NCBI RefSeq assembly: GCF_030695085.1
Contig: NZ_JAUYTS010000058.1
Location: 1-50,601, forward strand
Reading direction: 5' to 3'
Length of the DNA stretch: 50,601 nt
Source: Falsiroseomonas sp.
GTDB lineage: Bacteria > Pseudomonadota > Alphaproteobacteria > Acetobacterales > Acetobacteraceae
Below, piece after piece: positions 1 to 8,513 of the stretch (position 1 is its first letter; every line of letters begins with the position of its first letter). Under the pieces are notes generated by a model. That model worked only from the letters and a program-made list of their open reading frames with translations. It had not been told where the DNA came from and did not search any database. The position numbers were made by a program, and so were the translations under genes.

Positions 1-83
1 ACCGCGAAGTTCAGCGCGACGATGGCCAGCAGCGTCGGCGGCAGCAGCAGCAGGCGACGGAGGATGTAGCGGTGCAGATGCAT
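1..83 (-). CDS. Peptide-type ABC transporter permease, N-terminal fragment (YejB/DppB family)
   Basis: The minus strand opens with ATG at 83 and reads MHLHRYILRRLLLLPPTLLA followed by a hydrophobic stretch before leaving the window. A basic YILRRLLL-type start followed at once by a first membrane helix is typical of YejB/DppB/OppB inner-membrane permeases. Only about 27 residues are visible, so substrate cannot be read from it. It diverges from the family-5 solute-binding protein gene next door, with about 30 bases between the chosen starts. The two probably form one uptake system. The family assignment rests on the N-terminal pattern only. Confidence 0.6.
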   Translation of the reverse strand, partial: MHLHRYILRRLLLLPPTLLAIVALNFA

Positions 84-113
84 CTTGCCCTTGGGCGGCG
101 TTGCATCTGTTAT

Positions 114-1922
114 ATGCGAATGCCTCTCAATTGCATATATGCCCTCGCCGCCCTGCCGCTGCTTTTCAGCGCGGCTGTGGCGCAACCCGCCCGGACCGAT
201 GCGCTGGCCGCACATGGCCCCCCTGCCCTGCCGCCCGGCTTCGCGCATTTCCCGCATGTGAACCCGGCGGCACCGAAGGGCTGCACCATCCGCATGGTGC
301 AGCCCGGCACCTTCGACACGCTGAACCCCTTCACGCTGCGCGGCCGCATGGTGATGGGGGTGTGGAACTGGGTCTATGATTCGCTGCTGATGGAGAATCC
401 GGACGAAACCGGGGCCGCCTATGGCCATCTGGCCGAGCGCTTCGAGATCGACGCGACGGCGCGGGTGGTGCGCTTCACCCTGCGGCCGGAAGCGCGTTTC
501 ACGGATGGCGCGCCACTGACCGCGGAGGATGTGGTCTTCACCGCGCAGATCCTGGGCCGGGAGGGAAGGCCGCATCACCGCGCGCTGTTCGAGCATGTGG
601 AGGCGGTGGCGGAATCCGCGCATGTGGTGCGCTTCCGCCTGCCCGAAGGCGACCTGGCCCGCATGGTGCTGCGCCTCGGCGCCGTGCAGATCCTTCCGCG
701 CCATCACTGGCAGGGCCGCGATTTCGGCGCGCTGACCATGGACCTGCCGCTCGGCAGCGGCCCCTATCGGGTGGTGGAGGTGGAACCCGGCCGACGCGTG
801 GTGTTCGAGCGCAACCGGGACTGGTGGGCACGCGACCTGCCCACGGCGCGCGGCCGCTGGAATTTCGACCGTATCGAGATGACCTACCACCGCGACCGCA
901 TCGCCGCCTTCGAATCGCTCCTCGCTGGCCGCGCCGACTGGATGGTGGAGAATGATTCGCGCCGCTGGGCCGTGGGCTACGACACGCCGGCGGTGCGCGA
1001 GGGCCGCATCCAGCGCATCGAGCAGCCGCATTGGTACATCACCGGCATGAACGGCTTCGCCTTCAACCTGCGCCGCGCCCGCTTCGCCGACGCCAGGGTG
1101 CGGGAGGCGTTGGCCCTGCTGCTGGATTTCGAATGGGCCAATGCCGCGCTGTTCCATGGCGTGTATCGCCGCACCGCCAGCTTCTTCGAGAATTCGGAAA
1201 TGGCGGCGACGGATGCCCCGGATGCGGCGGAGCGCGCGCTGATGGCGCAATTCCCCGGCCTGTTCCCGCCCGAGGCCTTCCACCGCGCCTGGCAGCCGCC
1301 GGTCAGCGATGGCAGCGGCCGCAACCGAGCCACGCTGGAACGCGCCCTCGCCTTGCTCGATGCCGCCGGCTGGGCGCCGCGGGAAGCTGACGGCAAGCTG
1401 GTGCACAAGGAAACCGGCGAGGTCTTCAGCCTGTCCGTCCTGGCGCAGAGCAACGCGCAGCAGCCGATGATCACCGTCTGGTTCCGCGCGCTGCGCCGCA
1501 TCGGCATCACGCCGCGCTTCGAGATGCTGGACGCCTCCACCTTCGCGCAACGCACCCGCGCGCGGGATTTCGACCTCGCCTACCGCTTCACCATCCCGCC
1601 CGACTGGCCGGGTGCGGAGCAGCGCAATCTGTGGTCCTCCGAGGCCGCGGAACGGCCCGGCAGCGGCAACCTGGGCGGCCTGGCGGACCCGGCGCTGGAT
1701 GCGCTGCTGGACCGGCTGGTGGCGGCGCCGGACCGCGCCGCCTTGCAGACCACGGCCCGCGTGCTGGACCGCGCACTGCAATGGCAATGGCTGGTGGTGC
1801 CATCCCATTACAACCCGATGCGCCGCCTGGCGGTATCTGCCCGCTTCACGTCGCCGCCGCAGCCACCGCGCTACGGCTATGGCGACGACGCATGGTGGTG
1901 CCGCGACGCCGCGGCACCGTGA
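114..1922 (+). CDS. Family-5 extracellular solute-binding protein (YejA/oligopeptide type)
   Basis: This is the periplasmic receptor of a peptide/nickel/siderophore-type ABC importer (SBP_bac_5). The chosen start gives a signal peptide with hydrophobic core YALAALPLLFSAAVA and cleavage near AVAQP. The mature protein has the family hallmarks: a lobe-I region with TFDTLNPFTLRG and WNWVYDSLL, then FTLRPEARFTDGAPLTAEDVVFT. The length of about 600 residues matches YejA-like members. The start is uncertain: ATG 120 is equally possible, and a GTG at 72 has a better-placed GGAGG but would overlap the divergent permease start. It lies beside a permease fragment and converges on a TonB receptor gene with a 9-base gap, which suggests uptake of a siderophore or peptide-like iron chelate rather than ordinary peptides. 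That substrate call is inference. Confidence 0.85.
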   Translation: MRMPLNCIYALAALPLLFSAAVAQPARTDALAAHGPPALPPGFAHFPHVNPAAPKGCTIRMVQPGTFDTLNPFTLRGRMVMGVWNWVYDSLLMENPDETGAAYGHLAERFEIDATARVVRFTLRPEARFTDGAPLTAEDVVFTAQILGREGRPHHRALFEHVEAVAESAHVVRFRLPEGDLARMVLRLGAVQILPRHHWQGRDFGALTMDLPLGSGPYRVVEVEPGRRVVFERNRDWWARDLPTARGRWNFDRIEMTYHRDRIAAFESLLAGRADWMVENDSRRWAVGYDTPAVREGRIQRIEQPHWYITGMNGFAFNLRRARFADARVREALALLLDFEWANAALFHGVYRRTASFFENSEMAATDAPDAAERALMAQFPGLFPPEAFHRAWQPPVSDGSGRNRATLERALALLDAAGWAPREADGKLVHKETGEVFSLSVLAQSNAQQPMITVWFRALRRIGITPRFEMLDASTFAQRTRARDFDLAYRFTIPPDWPGAEQRNLWSSEAAERPGSGNLGGLADPALDALLDRLVAAPDRAALQTTARVLDRALQWQWLVVPSHYNPMRRLAVSARFTSPPQPPRYGYGDDAWWCRDAAAP

Positions 1923-1931
1923 GGCACGAAA

Positions 1932-4235
1932 TCAGAAGGTGATGCGCGCGCCCACCCGGAAATTGCGGCCCGGCGCCACCTGCAACTCGATCGGGTTGGC
2001 AGCCTTGGTCGCATCGGTGGCGAATTCGGATCGGTTGTAGCTGGTGCCGCCCGGCGCCAGCGGCAGGTAGCGCGTATCCAGCAGGTTCAGGATGCCGCCA
2101 TTCAGCTCGACATTCGGCAGCGGCCGCCACGAGGCCAGCAGGTCGAAGACCTGATAGGATTTCGGCATATAGAGCTGCGAGGAACTGGCCTGCGTCACCT
2201 CCGCCGCATAGGTGCCGTTCAGCGTCACGCTGGTGCGCAGATCCCGGTTCTCATAGGTCACGCCGGCGGTCGCGGTCAGCGGCCTGGCGCCGTCGAATGC
2301 GGTGCGCGCCGCACCCGGCGTGGCGCGCTGCCGGCCTTCCTGCCAGGAAGCCGCGCCGTTCAGCGTCCACTCCCGCGCGAAGCGCCAGCCGCCGGCGAAT
2401 TCGACACCCTGCACCGTCACCTCGCTGAGGTTCTGGTAGGTGATGTCGATGGTGCCGGGGATGCTGACGAAGCTCTGGATGAAATCGGTGTAGTCGGCGC
2501 GGAACACGCCGAGGCTGGCATAGGCGTTGGGCAGCTGCATGCGGATGCCGCCCTCCACGCTCGTCACCTCCTCTGGCCGCAGGCTGGAATTCGGCACCAG
2601 GTTGAAGGTGGTCCCGGGCAGCGAGGTATAGAGTTGTTCCGCGGTCGGCTGCTTGAAGCCCTCGCCGTAATTCGCATAGAGCGAGAACACCTCATCCAGC
2701 CGCCAGATCGCGCCGAGGCCGAGCGAGAGGTTGCTGTCATCCTGGTTCCGCGGCTCCGCCCCCGCCACCGGCTTGTAGTCGCCATCCGGGCGCGGCGAGA
2801 TGCGCGTGGTGGAATAGCGCATTCCCGGCACCAGGGTCAGCCGGCCGCCGAACAGCGTGATCTCATCCTGCACGAAGCCATCGAGGCGGCGCGTATCCGC
2901 ACTGGCGAAGTTGAAGCCGCCGGCGCGCGTCACCGTGCGCACGCCGGTGGTCAGGTTGGTGGCGATGTCCTCGCGCTCGTAATCCGTTTCCGTCGTGCTG
3001 CCGGACACGCCATAGGTCAGCACATGGCGCGCGCCGAGCAGGTTGAAGCTGGAGCCGAGCTGGATTTCGCCCTGCAGTACATTCTCGGAATAGGTCAGGC
3101 GATCATAGGTGCTGGTGCGCTGGCCATTGGCGATCTGCCGCAGCCGCGTGCCTGTCCGCTCGATCTCCTGCGGCGAATAGCCGGCCATGACGCGCACGCT
3201 GTCGAGCCAGCCATACTCGGGCCGCCACTCCGCATCGGTCGAGAACAGGCCGCGCTGGATCGCCTGGCGGCGCTGGTAGTCGAGGTTGGTGATGCCGCTG
3301 GTGGCCGAGGTCGGGCCGAGGTCGTAGCGCTGGTCCACATCCGTCGCGCGCTGCAGCACATCCGCGGTGAAGCGCATGCGGAAATTCGGCAGCGGGTCCC
3401 AGACCACGCGGGCGAAGTAGTTGTCGGCGGCGATGTCGCTGGGGTTGAATCGGTTGCAGGGCGTGGCGCCGAAGGCGAGGTTGCGGGTGCAGTTCCAGAT
3501 GCCGTCCGGCGAGCGGGAGTTGTTGCGCGAGGGCTCGTTGGCGTCACGCCGCTGGTAGGAGAACATGGCCGAGAACTCCTCGGCCCGCGCCGCGACGGTC
3601 AGTCGGCTTTGCAGGCTGTTGTCGACGGAGCCGAAGCTGGTGCTCGCCTCGCCGCCCCAGACCTGGCCGGGCTGGATGAAGTCCGAGGGATTGCGCGTGA
3701 TGTAGTTCACCACGCCACCCAGCGCATCCGAGCCGTAAAGGACCGAACCCGGGCCGCGCACAACCTCCACCCGGCTCAGGTTCCAGGGATCGACCACGTC
3801 GCGCGTATTGTCGGTGATGCGTTCGATGGTGCGGAAGCCATCCACCACGGTCAGCACGCGGTTGCCGCCGACACCGCGCACGGTGATGCCGCCGAGGCTG
3901 GCGAAGGGGTCCGTGCCGGTGGTCTGGCGGTTCACGGTGATGCCGGGGGTGTAGCGGAACACATCCTCCGCATTGCGGACCATCTGCCGGTCCAGATCGG
4001 CGCCGGGGATGACATCGACCGTCGCGTGCGTGTCCATCAGGCGGCGCGCATTGCGCAGGCCGGTGGTGTTGACCGGCGGCAGCAGGGTCAGCGGCGGCAG
4101 GCGCACCGCATCCTGCGCGGTGGGCGCGGGGTCCTGCGCCTGCGCGGGGATGGCGGAGAGGAGGGCAGCGGAGGCGAGCAGAAGGGCTCGCCAGCCCCAG
4201 GGACGAAAGACGGCGATGCATGGCGTGCGCGGCAT
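1932..4235 (-). CDS. TonB-dependent outer-membrane receptor (heme/hemoglobin-receptor-like)
   Basis: A 767-residue protein with a signal peptide ending near IPAQAQ. The plug domain (about residues 60-175) contains GGITVRGVGGNRVLTVVDG and VEVVRGPGSVLYGSDALGG, followed by a 22-strand-type barrel ending in RNFRVGARITF with a terminal Phe, the usual outer-membrane insertion signal. The arrangement FKQP...PNSSLRPEE near residue 540 resembles the FRAP/NPNL region of heme/hemoglobin receptors, but the stretch between them (EQLYTSLPGTTFNL) has no histidine, so classical heme ligation there is not supported. A siderophore substrate remains possible. A Fur-type palindrome fills its promoter spacer. Energy would come from TonB-ExbBD, which is not in the window. 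Confidence 0.93.
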   Translation of the reverse strand: MPRTPCIAVFRPWGWRALLLASAALLSAIPAQAQDPAPTAQDAVRLPPLTLLPPVNTTGLRNARRLMDTHATVDVIPGADLDRQMVRNAEDVFRYTPGITVNRQTTGTDPFASLGGITVRGVGGNRVLTVVDGFRTIERITDNTRDVVDPWNLSRVEVVRGPGSVLYGSDALGGVVNYITRNPSDFIQPGQVWGGEASTSFGSVDNSLQSRLTVAARAEEFSAMFSYQRRDANEPSRNNSRSPDGIWNCTRNLAFGATPCNRFNPSDIAADNYFARVVWDPLPNFRMRFTADVLQRATDVDQRYDLGPTSATSGITNLDYQRRQAIQRGLFSTDAEWRPEYGWLDSVRVMAGYSPQEIERTGTRLRQIANGQRTSTYDRLTYSENVLQGEIQLGSSFNLLGARHVLTYGVSGSTTETDYEREDIATNLTTGVRTVTRAGGFNFASADTRRLDGFVQDEITLFGGRLTLVPGMRYSTTRISPRPDGDYKPVAGAEPRNQDDSNLSLGLGAIWRLDEVFSLYANYGEGFKQPTAEQLYTSLPGTTFNLVPNSSLRPEEVTSVEGGIRMQLPNAYASLGVFRADYTDFIQSFVSIPGTIDITYQNLSEVTVQGVEFAGGWRFAREWTLNGAASWQEGRQRATPGAARTAFDGARPLTATAGVTYENRDLRTSVTLNGTYAAEVTQASSSQLYMPKSYQVFDLLASWRPLPNVELNGGILNLLDTRYLPLAPGGTSYNRSEFATDATKAANPIELQVAPGRNFRVGARITF

Positions 4236-4264
4236 GTGCGGTGACCCCCGATGAAATCGACGTC

Positions 4265-4293
4265 ATGCAAATGCGAATCATTCGCATTGTCAA
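4265..4293 (-). promoter_or_regulatory. Fur-type operator inside the TonB receptor promoter
   Basis: Bases 4271-4287 are a perfect 17-base inverted repeat, ATGCGAAT-c-ATTCGCAT, with the 7-1-7 layout of Fur boxes. On the minus strand it is preceded directly by TTGACA (4293-4288, a consensus -35) and followed by TTGCAT (4270-4265, weak -10), so the palindrome is exactly the 17-base spacer. Bound repressor would block RNA polymerase. The start codon lies about 30 bases downstream. Fur/iron control is inferred from this sequence and the gene type. Confidence 0.8.
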
Positions 4294-4393
4294 TAACGAC
4301 CGAGCCAGCCGGTTGGACATGCACTGCCTGCCCTCATGCGCGCCTGGAGGCGCCGGACGCATGGCCGCCATACGATAAATGCGTCTGGGCGCA

Positions 4394-4403
4394 TATTCGA
4401 ATA
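4394..4403. promoter_or_regulatory. Candidate ArsR operator upstream of the arsR-arsP operon
   Basis: TATTCGAATA is a perfect 10-base palindrome 18 bases before the arsR start. It is framed by two copies of GCGCAT (4389-4394 and 4405-4410). Palindromes with a TTCGAA core are common ArsR/SmtB sites. Autoregulation of the operon by the first gene product is inferred. Confidence 0.5.
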
Positions 4404-4421
4404 GGCGCATGAATAACGCCC

Positions 4422-4718
4422 ATGCACGACCCCGTGACCCTGCTGGCCGCCCTGGCCGAACCCACCCGCCTCGCGGCGCTGCGCCATCTGAACGATGGGC
4501 GCGAGCATTGTGTCTGCGAGCTGATGGCGCTGCTCGGCGCAAGCCAGTCCCGCATGTCCCGCCACATGCTGGCGCTGCGCCAGGCCGGCCTGGTGGTGGA
4601 CCGGCGCGATGCGCAATGGGTTCGCTACCGCCTCAACCCCGCCATGCCCGCGCCGGTCCAGCGCCTGGTCCGGGCCGCGCTCGAACTTCCCCCGCACACG
4701 GAAAGCCTCGCCGCATGA
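4422..4718 (+). CDS. arsR: ArsR/SmtB-family metalloregulator
   Basis: A 98-residue winged-helix repressor. AEPTRLAALRHL forms the first helices, followed by the metal-binding helix with HCVCELM (Cys-Val-Cys, the classical As(III)/Sb(III) inducer site of E. coli-type ArsR) and the recognition helix SQSRMSRHMLALRQAGLV. The YRLNP wing strand follows. It overlaps the next gene by ATGA (4715-4718), which implies translational coupling. It probably represses its own operon through the TTCGAA palindrome just upstream and releases on trivalent arsenicals. A second, different arsR lies at 9.6-9.9 kb. Confidence 0.9.
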   Translation: MHDPVTLLAALAEPTRLAALRHLNDGREHCVCELMALLGASQSRMSRHMLALRQAGLVVDRRDAQWVRYRLNPAMPAPVQRLVRAALELPPHTESLAA

Positions 4719-5758
4719 GCGTCACCACCCTGCCTCCCCCCTCGCCACTGCCCTGGCTGGGCGGCACCCTGGCTGGCCTGCTGGTCTGGGCTGCGCTCTA
4801 CAGCCAGCTGGTGCCGTTCTCCGAATGGGCGGTGTCGCTGCTGCCGGTGGATCCGGCGAGCCATCTCGGCCAGGCGATCACCTTCTTCCTGTATGACACG
4901 CCCAAGGTGCTGCTGCTGCTGACGCTGGTGGTCTTCGCCATGGGCGTGGTGCGGTCCTTCTTCTCGCCGGAGCGCACGCGCGCCCTGCTGGCTGGGCGGC
5001 GCGAGGGTGTGGGCAATGCCATGGCCGCATCGCTCGGCATCGTCACGCCCTTCTGCTCCTGCTCCGCGGTGCCGCTGTTCATCGGCTTCGTCTCCGCCGG
5101 CGTGCCGCTGGGCGTGACGTTCTCCTTCCTGATCGCGGCGCCGATGGTGAATGAGGTGGCGCTCGGGCTGTTGTTTGCGATGCTCGGCTGGAAGGTGGCG
5201 CTGACCTATCTGGTCCTTGGCCTCGGCATCGCCATCGTGGCCGGCTGGGTGATCGGCAAGCTGCGGCTGGAATCCTGGCTGGAACCCTGGGTGCTGAAGA
5301 TCCATGCCGGCACCGCGGAGTTGCCGGACGTGAACGTAACCTGGCCCGACCGCATCCGCGCCGGCCTCGATTCGGTGAAGGAAATCGTCGGCCGCGTCTG
5401 GTATTGGATCGTGGCAGGCATCGCCATGGGCGCGCTGATCCATGGCTATGCGCCGGAGGAATTGCTCGCTTCCATCATGGGCAAGGACGCATGGTGGTCG
5501 GTGCCGGCCGCCGTCATCGTGGGCGTGCCGATGTACTCCAACGCGGCGGGCATCATTCCGGTGGTCGATGCGCTGCTCGGCAAGGGTGCTGCGCTCGGCA
5601 CCGTGCTGGCCTTCATGATGTCCGTCATCGCGCTGTCGCTGCCGGAGATGATCATCCTGCGCAAGGTGCTGTCGGTGAAGCTGATCGCCGTCTTCGTCGG
5701 CGTCGTCGCCAGCGGCATCCTGGTCGTGGGCTTCCTGTTCAACCTGCTTTTCGCCTGA
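4715..5758 (+). CDS. arsP: ArsP-type organoarsenical/metal permease (PF03773)
   Basis: The start at 4715 overlaps the arsR stop and gives a 347-residue polytopic membrane protein. The key motif is TPFCSCSAVPLFIGF, whose paired cysteines (FCSCS) are the signature of the DUF318/ArsP_1 permease family. A second half carries VGVPMYSNAAGIIPVVDALL, a repeat-like helix hairpin typical of the family. Characterised ArsP proteins export trivalent methylated and aromatic arsenicals; some relatives handle Cu/Zn. Coupling to a Cys-Val-Cys ArsR favours arsenic. A frame-open extension back to 4379 is an antisense-type artefact with no conserved sequence. Confidence 0.85.
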   Translation: MSVTTLPPPSPLPWLGGTLAGLLVWAALYSQLVPFSEWAVSLLPVDPASHLGQAITFFLYDTPKVLLLLTLVVFAMGVVRSFFSPERTRALLAGRREGVGNAMAASLGIVTPFCSCSAVPLFIGFVSAGVPLGVTFSFLIAAPMVNEVALGLLFAMLGWKVALTYLVLGLGIAIVAGWVIGKLRLESWLEPWVLKIHAGTAELPDVNVTWPDRIRAGLDSVKEIVGRVWYWIVAGIAMGALIHGYAPEELLASIMGKDAWWSVPAAVIVGVPMYSNAAGIIPVVDALLGKGAALGTVLAFMMSVIALSLPEMIILRKVLSVKLIAVFVGVVASGILVVGFLFNLLFA

Positions 5759-5770
5759 AGGAAACCGATC

Positions 5771-6007
5771 ATGAAGAACGTCAAGGTCCTCGGCCCGGGC
5801 TGCAAGCGCTGCGATGCGGCGGTGCAGATGGTGCGGGATGCGGCGGCCCAGGCCGGCGTGGAGGTGACCATCGAGAAGGTGACGGACTACGCCGAGATCG
5901 CCGGCTACGGCATCGCCTCCACCCCCGGCCTGGTGGTGGATGGCAAGGTTGTGCATGCCGGTGGCTTGCCGAAGGCCGCCGATATCGCGCGCTGGATCGC
6001 GGCGTGA
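5771..6007 (+). CDS. Small thioredoxin-like (redox-active disulfide) protein
   Basis: A 78-residue thioredoxin-fold protein starting MKNVKVLGPGCKRCDAA; the CKRC motif is the redox centre and GIASTPGLVVDG supplies the cis-proline loop. It belongs to the small redox-active disulfide protein 2 family, which is frequently encoded beside ArsP/DUF318 permeases. It follows arsP by 12 bases with an AAGGA Shine-Dalgarno (5759-5763). It may keep the permease cysteines or an arsenical substrate reduced. That role is inferred from linkage only. Confidence 0.85.
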   Translation: MKNVKVLGPGCKRCDAAVQMVRDAAAQAGVEVTIEKVTDYAEIAGYGIASTPGLVVDGKVVHAGGLPKAADIARWIAA

Positions 6008-6038
6008 CGTACCAGGCGGTGCGGCGCGCAAAGGTCGC

Positions 6039-8513
6039 ATGCCGATGAGCCGGATGCAGCCGCAGCGCCTGCGGCTCGACCTCGGGATTCTCCTGCCTGA
6101 TGTGGCCGGGGAAGCCGATGCCTGCGTCGGGCGCCTGGTCAGCCTGCTGGTGGGCCATGACGGGATTGACCAGGCCCATGTGATTCCGGCGGTGGGCGGG
6201 CAGGCCGCCCAACTGTGTATCCACTACGACCCGGCCGTGGCGCACCTGGCCCGGGTGCGGGAGATCGCCCGCAGCGTCGGCGCCGATGTGACGCAACGCT
6301 TCGGCCATGTGCTGTGGGATGTGCAGGGCCTGCCGAATGCCCGCCGCGCCCGCACCGTCACCGGCCTGCTGTCCCGGCTTCCGGGTGTGCTGGAGGCCAA
6401 TGCCTCGCCGGGCGGCCCGGTGCGGATCGAGTTCGACCGCACGCTCACCTCGGAGGAAGCGCTGCGGCGCGCGCTGGGCGGCATGGGCGTCTCGGCACCG
6501 GCCGACACGCCCGCGCCTGCCCACGATGACGCGCACGGGCAAACGCACGAGCACACGCACACCCATCCCGGCCCCTTCGGCGCCAATTCGGAGCTGATTT
6601 TCGCGCTGCTCGGCGGCGCGCTGTTGCTGGCCGGCTTCCTGGCCTCCTGGCTGCCCGCCGCGCCGGCCTGGCTGCCGCTCGCGCTGTATCTCGGTGCCTA
6701 TGGCTTCGGCGGCTATTTCGCGCTGCGACAGGCGATGGACAGCCTGCGCCTCGGCCGCTTCGAGATCGACACGCTGATGCTGGTCGCCGCCGCCGGCGCG
6801 GCCGCGCTCGACAAATGGGCCGAGGGCGCGCTGCTGCTGTTCCTGTTCAGCATCGGCCATGCGCTCGAGCATTACGCCATGGGGCGCGCCCGGCGCGCGA
6901 TCGAGGCGCTGGCCGACCTCGCGCCCCCCAACGCCGAACGCCGCCGCGACGGTGTGACCCAGAGGGTGCCCGTTGCCGAACTGCTGATCGGTGACACGGT
7001 TATCCTGCGGCCGAATACGCGCATTCCGGCCGATGGCTTCGTGACGCTCGGCGAAAGCAGCGTCGACCAGGCGCCGATCACCGGGGAAAGCGTGCCCGTG
7101 GACAAGCGCGCGGTGGCCGATGCCGCCCGCGCCGCAGCGCGGCCGGAGGCTGTTCCGGCGGAGAACCGCGTCTATGCCGGCACCATCAACGGCACCGGCG
7201 CGCTGGAGATGCAGGTCACCCGGCTGGCGGCGGATACCTCGCTCGCGCGGCTCGTGCGCATGGTGAATGAGGCCGAGGCGCAGAAATCCCCGACGCAGCG
7301 CTTCACCGACCGGTTCGAGCGCATCTTCGTGCCGATCGTCCTGGTCGCGGTTTTCCTGCTGCTGTTTGCCTGGGTCATCATCGACGAAAGCTTCGGCGCG
7401 AGCTTCTACCGCGCCATGGCGGTGCTGGTCGCCGCCAGCCCCTGCGCGCTGGCGATCTCGACGCCGAGCGCGGTGCTGTCCGGCATCGCACGCGCCGCGC
7501 GCGGCGGCGTGCTGGTGAAGGGTGGCGGGCCGCTGGAGAGCCTCGGCAAGCTGGGCGCCATCGCCTTCGACAAGACGGGCACGCTGACCATCGGCAAGCC
7601 GCGCATGACGGATGTGCTGCCCGCGCCGGGCGTCGATGAACGGGATCTGCTGGCGGTCGCCATCGCCGTCGAGACGCTCAGCGACCACCCGCTCGCCGCG
7701 GCCGTCGTCCGCGACGGGCATGCCAGGCTCGGGGCGGCGGTGACGGTGCCGGCGGCTGACGATGTGCGAAGCCTCATCGGACGCGGCCTGGCGGCGCGGA
7801 TTGGCGAGGCGCCTGTCTTTGTCGGCAAGGCCGCGCTGTTCGCGGAAATCGAGGGGCCGCCGATACCGGCCGCGGTCCAGGCCGCCATCGCGGAGCTGGA
7901 GGCGCAGGGCCGTACCATCATGGTGGTGCGGCGGGGCGAGGACTACCTCGGCGCCATCGGCCTGATGGACACGCCGCGCGAAGCCGCCGCCGGGGTGATC
8001 CGGCGCCTGCGCCAGCTCGGCATCTCCCACATGGTCATGATGTCCGGCGACAACAGCCGCGTGGCGCAGGCGGTGGCGCAGCAGGTCGGGCTGGATGAGG
8101 CCTGGGGCGACCTGATGCCGGAGGACAAGGTCGCCGCCATCCAGCGCTTCCGGGCGGAACAGGAGGTCGCCATGGTGGGCGATGGCGTGAACGATGCGCC
8201 CGCCATGGCCCATGCGACGGTCGGCATCGCCATGGGTGCAGCGGGGTCCGCGGTGGCGCTGGAGACCGCCGATGTGGCGCTGATGGGCGATGACCTGACG
8301 CACCTGCCCTTCGTCATCGGGCTGAGCCGGGCCACCAACCGCATCATCCGGCAGAATCTGTGGATCAGCCTGGGCATGGTGGCGGTGCTGGTGCCAGCCA
8401 CGCTATCCGGCCTGCAACTCGGCGCCGCGGTGGTGTTCCACGAGGGATCGACGCTGCTGGTGGTGGCGAACGCCCTGCGGCTTCTGGCCTATCGAGACCG
8501 AACCGGGGCGTGA
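6039..8513 (+). CDS. P1B-4-type heavy-metal-transporting P-type ATPase
   Basis: An 824-residue cation-exporting ATPase. Visible motifs in order are SPC in the transport helix (residues 467-469), GESVPV in the actuator domain, phosphorylated Asp at DKTGTLT (about 511), GDGVNDAPA in the hinge, and [16 protein letters not shown] near the C terminus (His about 801). SPC plus HEGS is the signature of the P1B-4 group (CoaT/CtpD/PfeT; Co2+, Fe2+ or Zn2+), not CPC-type Zn/Cd pumps. Unusually for P1B-4, there is an N-terminal extension of about 180 residues that looks like two degenerate HMA-like folds without CxxC, ending in a His-rich tract ([15 protein letters not shown]). ATG 6039 or 6045 is the start; AAGG lies at 6031-6034. 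The 3' end overlaps acr3 on the other strand by 25 bases. Confidence 0.92.
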   Translation: MPMSRMQPQRLRLDLGILLPDVAGEADACVGRLVSLLVGHDGIDQAHVIPAVGGQAAQLCIHYDPAVAHLARVREIARSVGADVTQRFGHVLWDVQGLPNARRARTVTGLLSRLPGVLEANASPGGPVRIEFDRTLTSEEALRRALGGMGVSAPADTPAPAHDDAHGQTHEHTHTHPGPFGANSELIFALLGGALLLAGFLASWLPAAPAWLPLALYLGAYGFGGYFALRQAMDSLRLGRFEIDTLMLVAAAGAAALDKWAEGALLLFLFSIGHALEHYAMGRARRAIEALADLAPPNAERRRDGVTQRVPVAELLIGDTVILRPNTRIPADGFVTLGESSVDQAPITGESVPVDKRAVADAARAAARPEAVPAENRVYAGTINGTGALEMQVTRLAADTSLARLVRMVNEAEAQKSPTQRFTDRFERIFVPIVLVAVFLLLFAWVIIDESFGASFYRAMAVLVAASPCALAISTPSAVLSGIARAARGGVLVKGGGPLESLGKLGAIAFDKTGTLTIGKPRMTDVLPAPGVDERDLLAVAIAVETLSDHPLAAAVVRDGHARLGAAVTVPAADDVRSLIGRGLAARIGEAPVFVGKAALFAEIEGPPIPAAVQAAIAELEAQGRTIMVVRRGEDYLGAIGLMDTPREAAAGVIRRLRQLGISHMVMMSGDNSRVAQAVAQQVGLDEAWGDLMPEDKVAAIQRFRAEQEVAMVGDGVNDAPAMAHATVGIAMGAAGSAVALETADVALMGDDLTHLPFVIGLSRATNRIIRQNLWISLGMVAVLVPATLSGLQLGAAVVFHEGSTLLVVANALRLLAYRDRTGA

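Noticed and set aside
114..145. Fur-like half-sites around the solute-binding protein start (TGCGAAT...ATTGCA)
   Set aside because: Only about 6 of 10 positions pair and the element would lie inside the coding start; too weak to call an operator.
2634..4244. 536-residue plus frame across the TonB receptor
   Set aside because: Antisense shadow; the minus strand has signal peptide, plug and barrel signatures.
5781..8303. 840-residue open frame antisense to the P1B-4 ATPase
   Set aside because: His/Arg/Gly-rich composition with no motifs; the opposite strand encodes a protein with every P-type ATPase motif. It is a codon-bias shadow.
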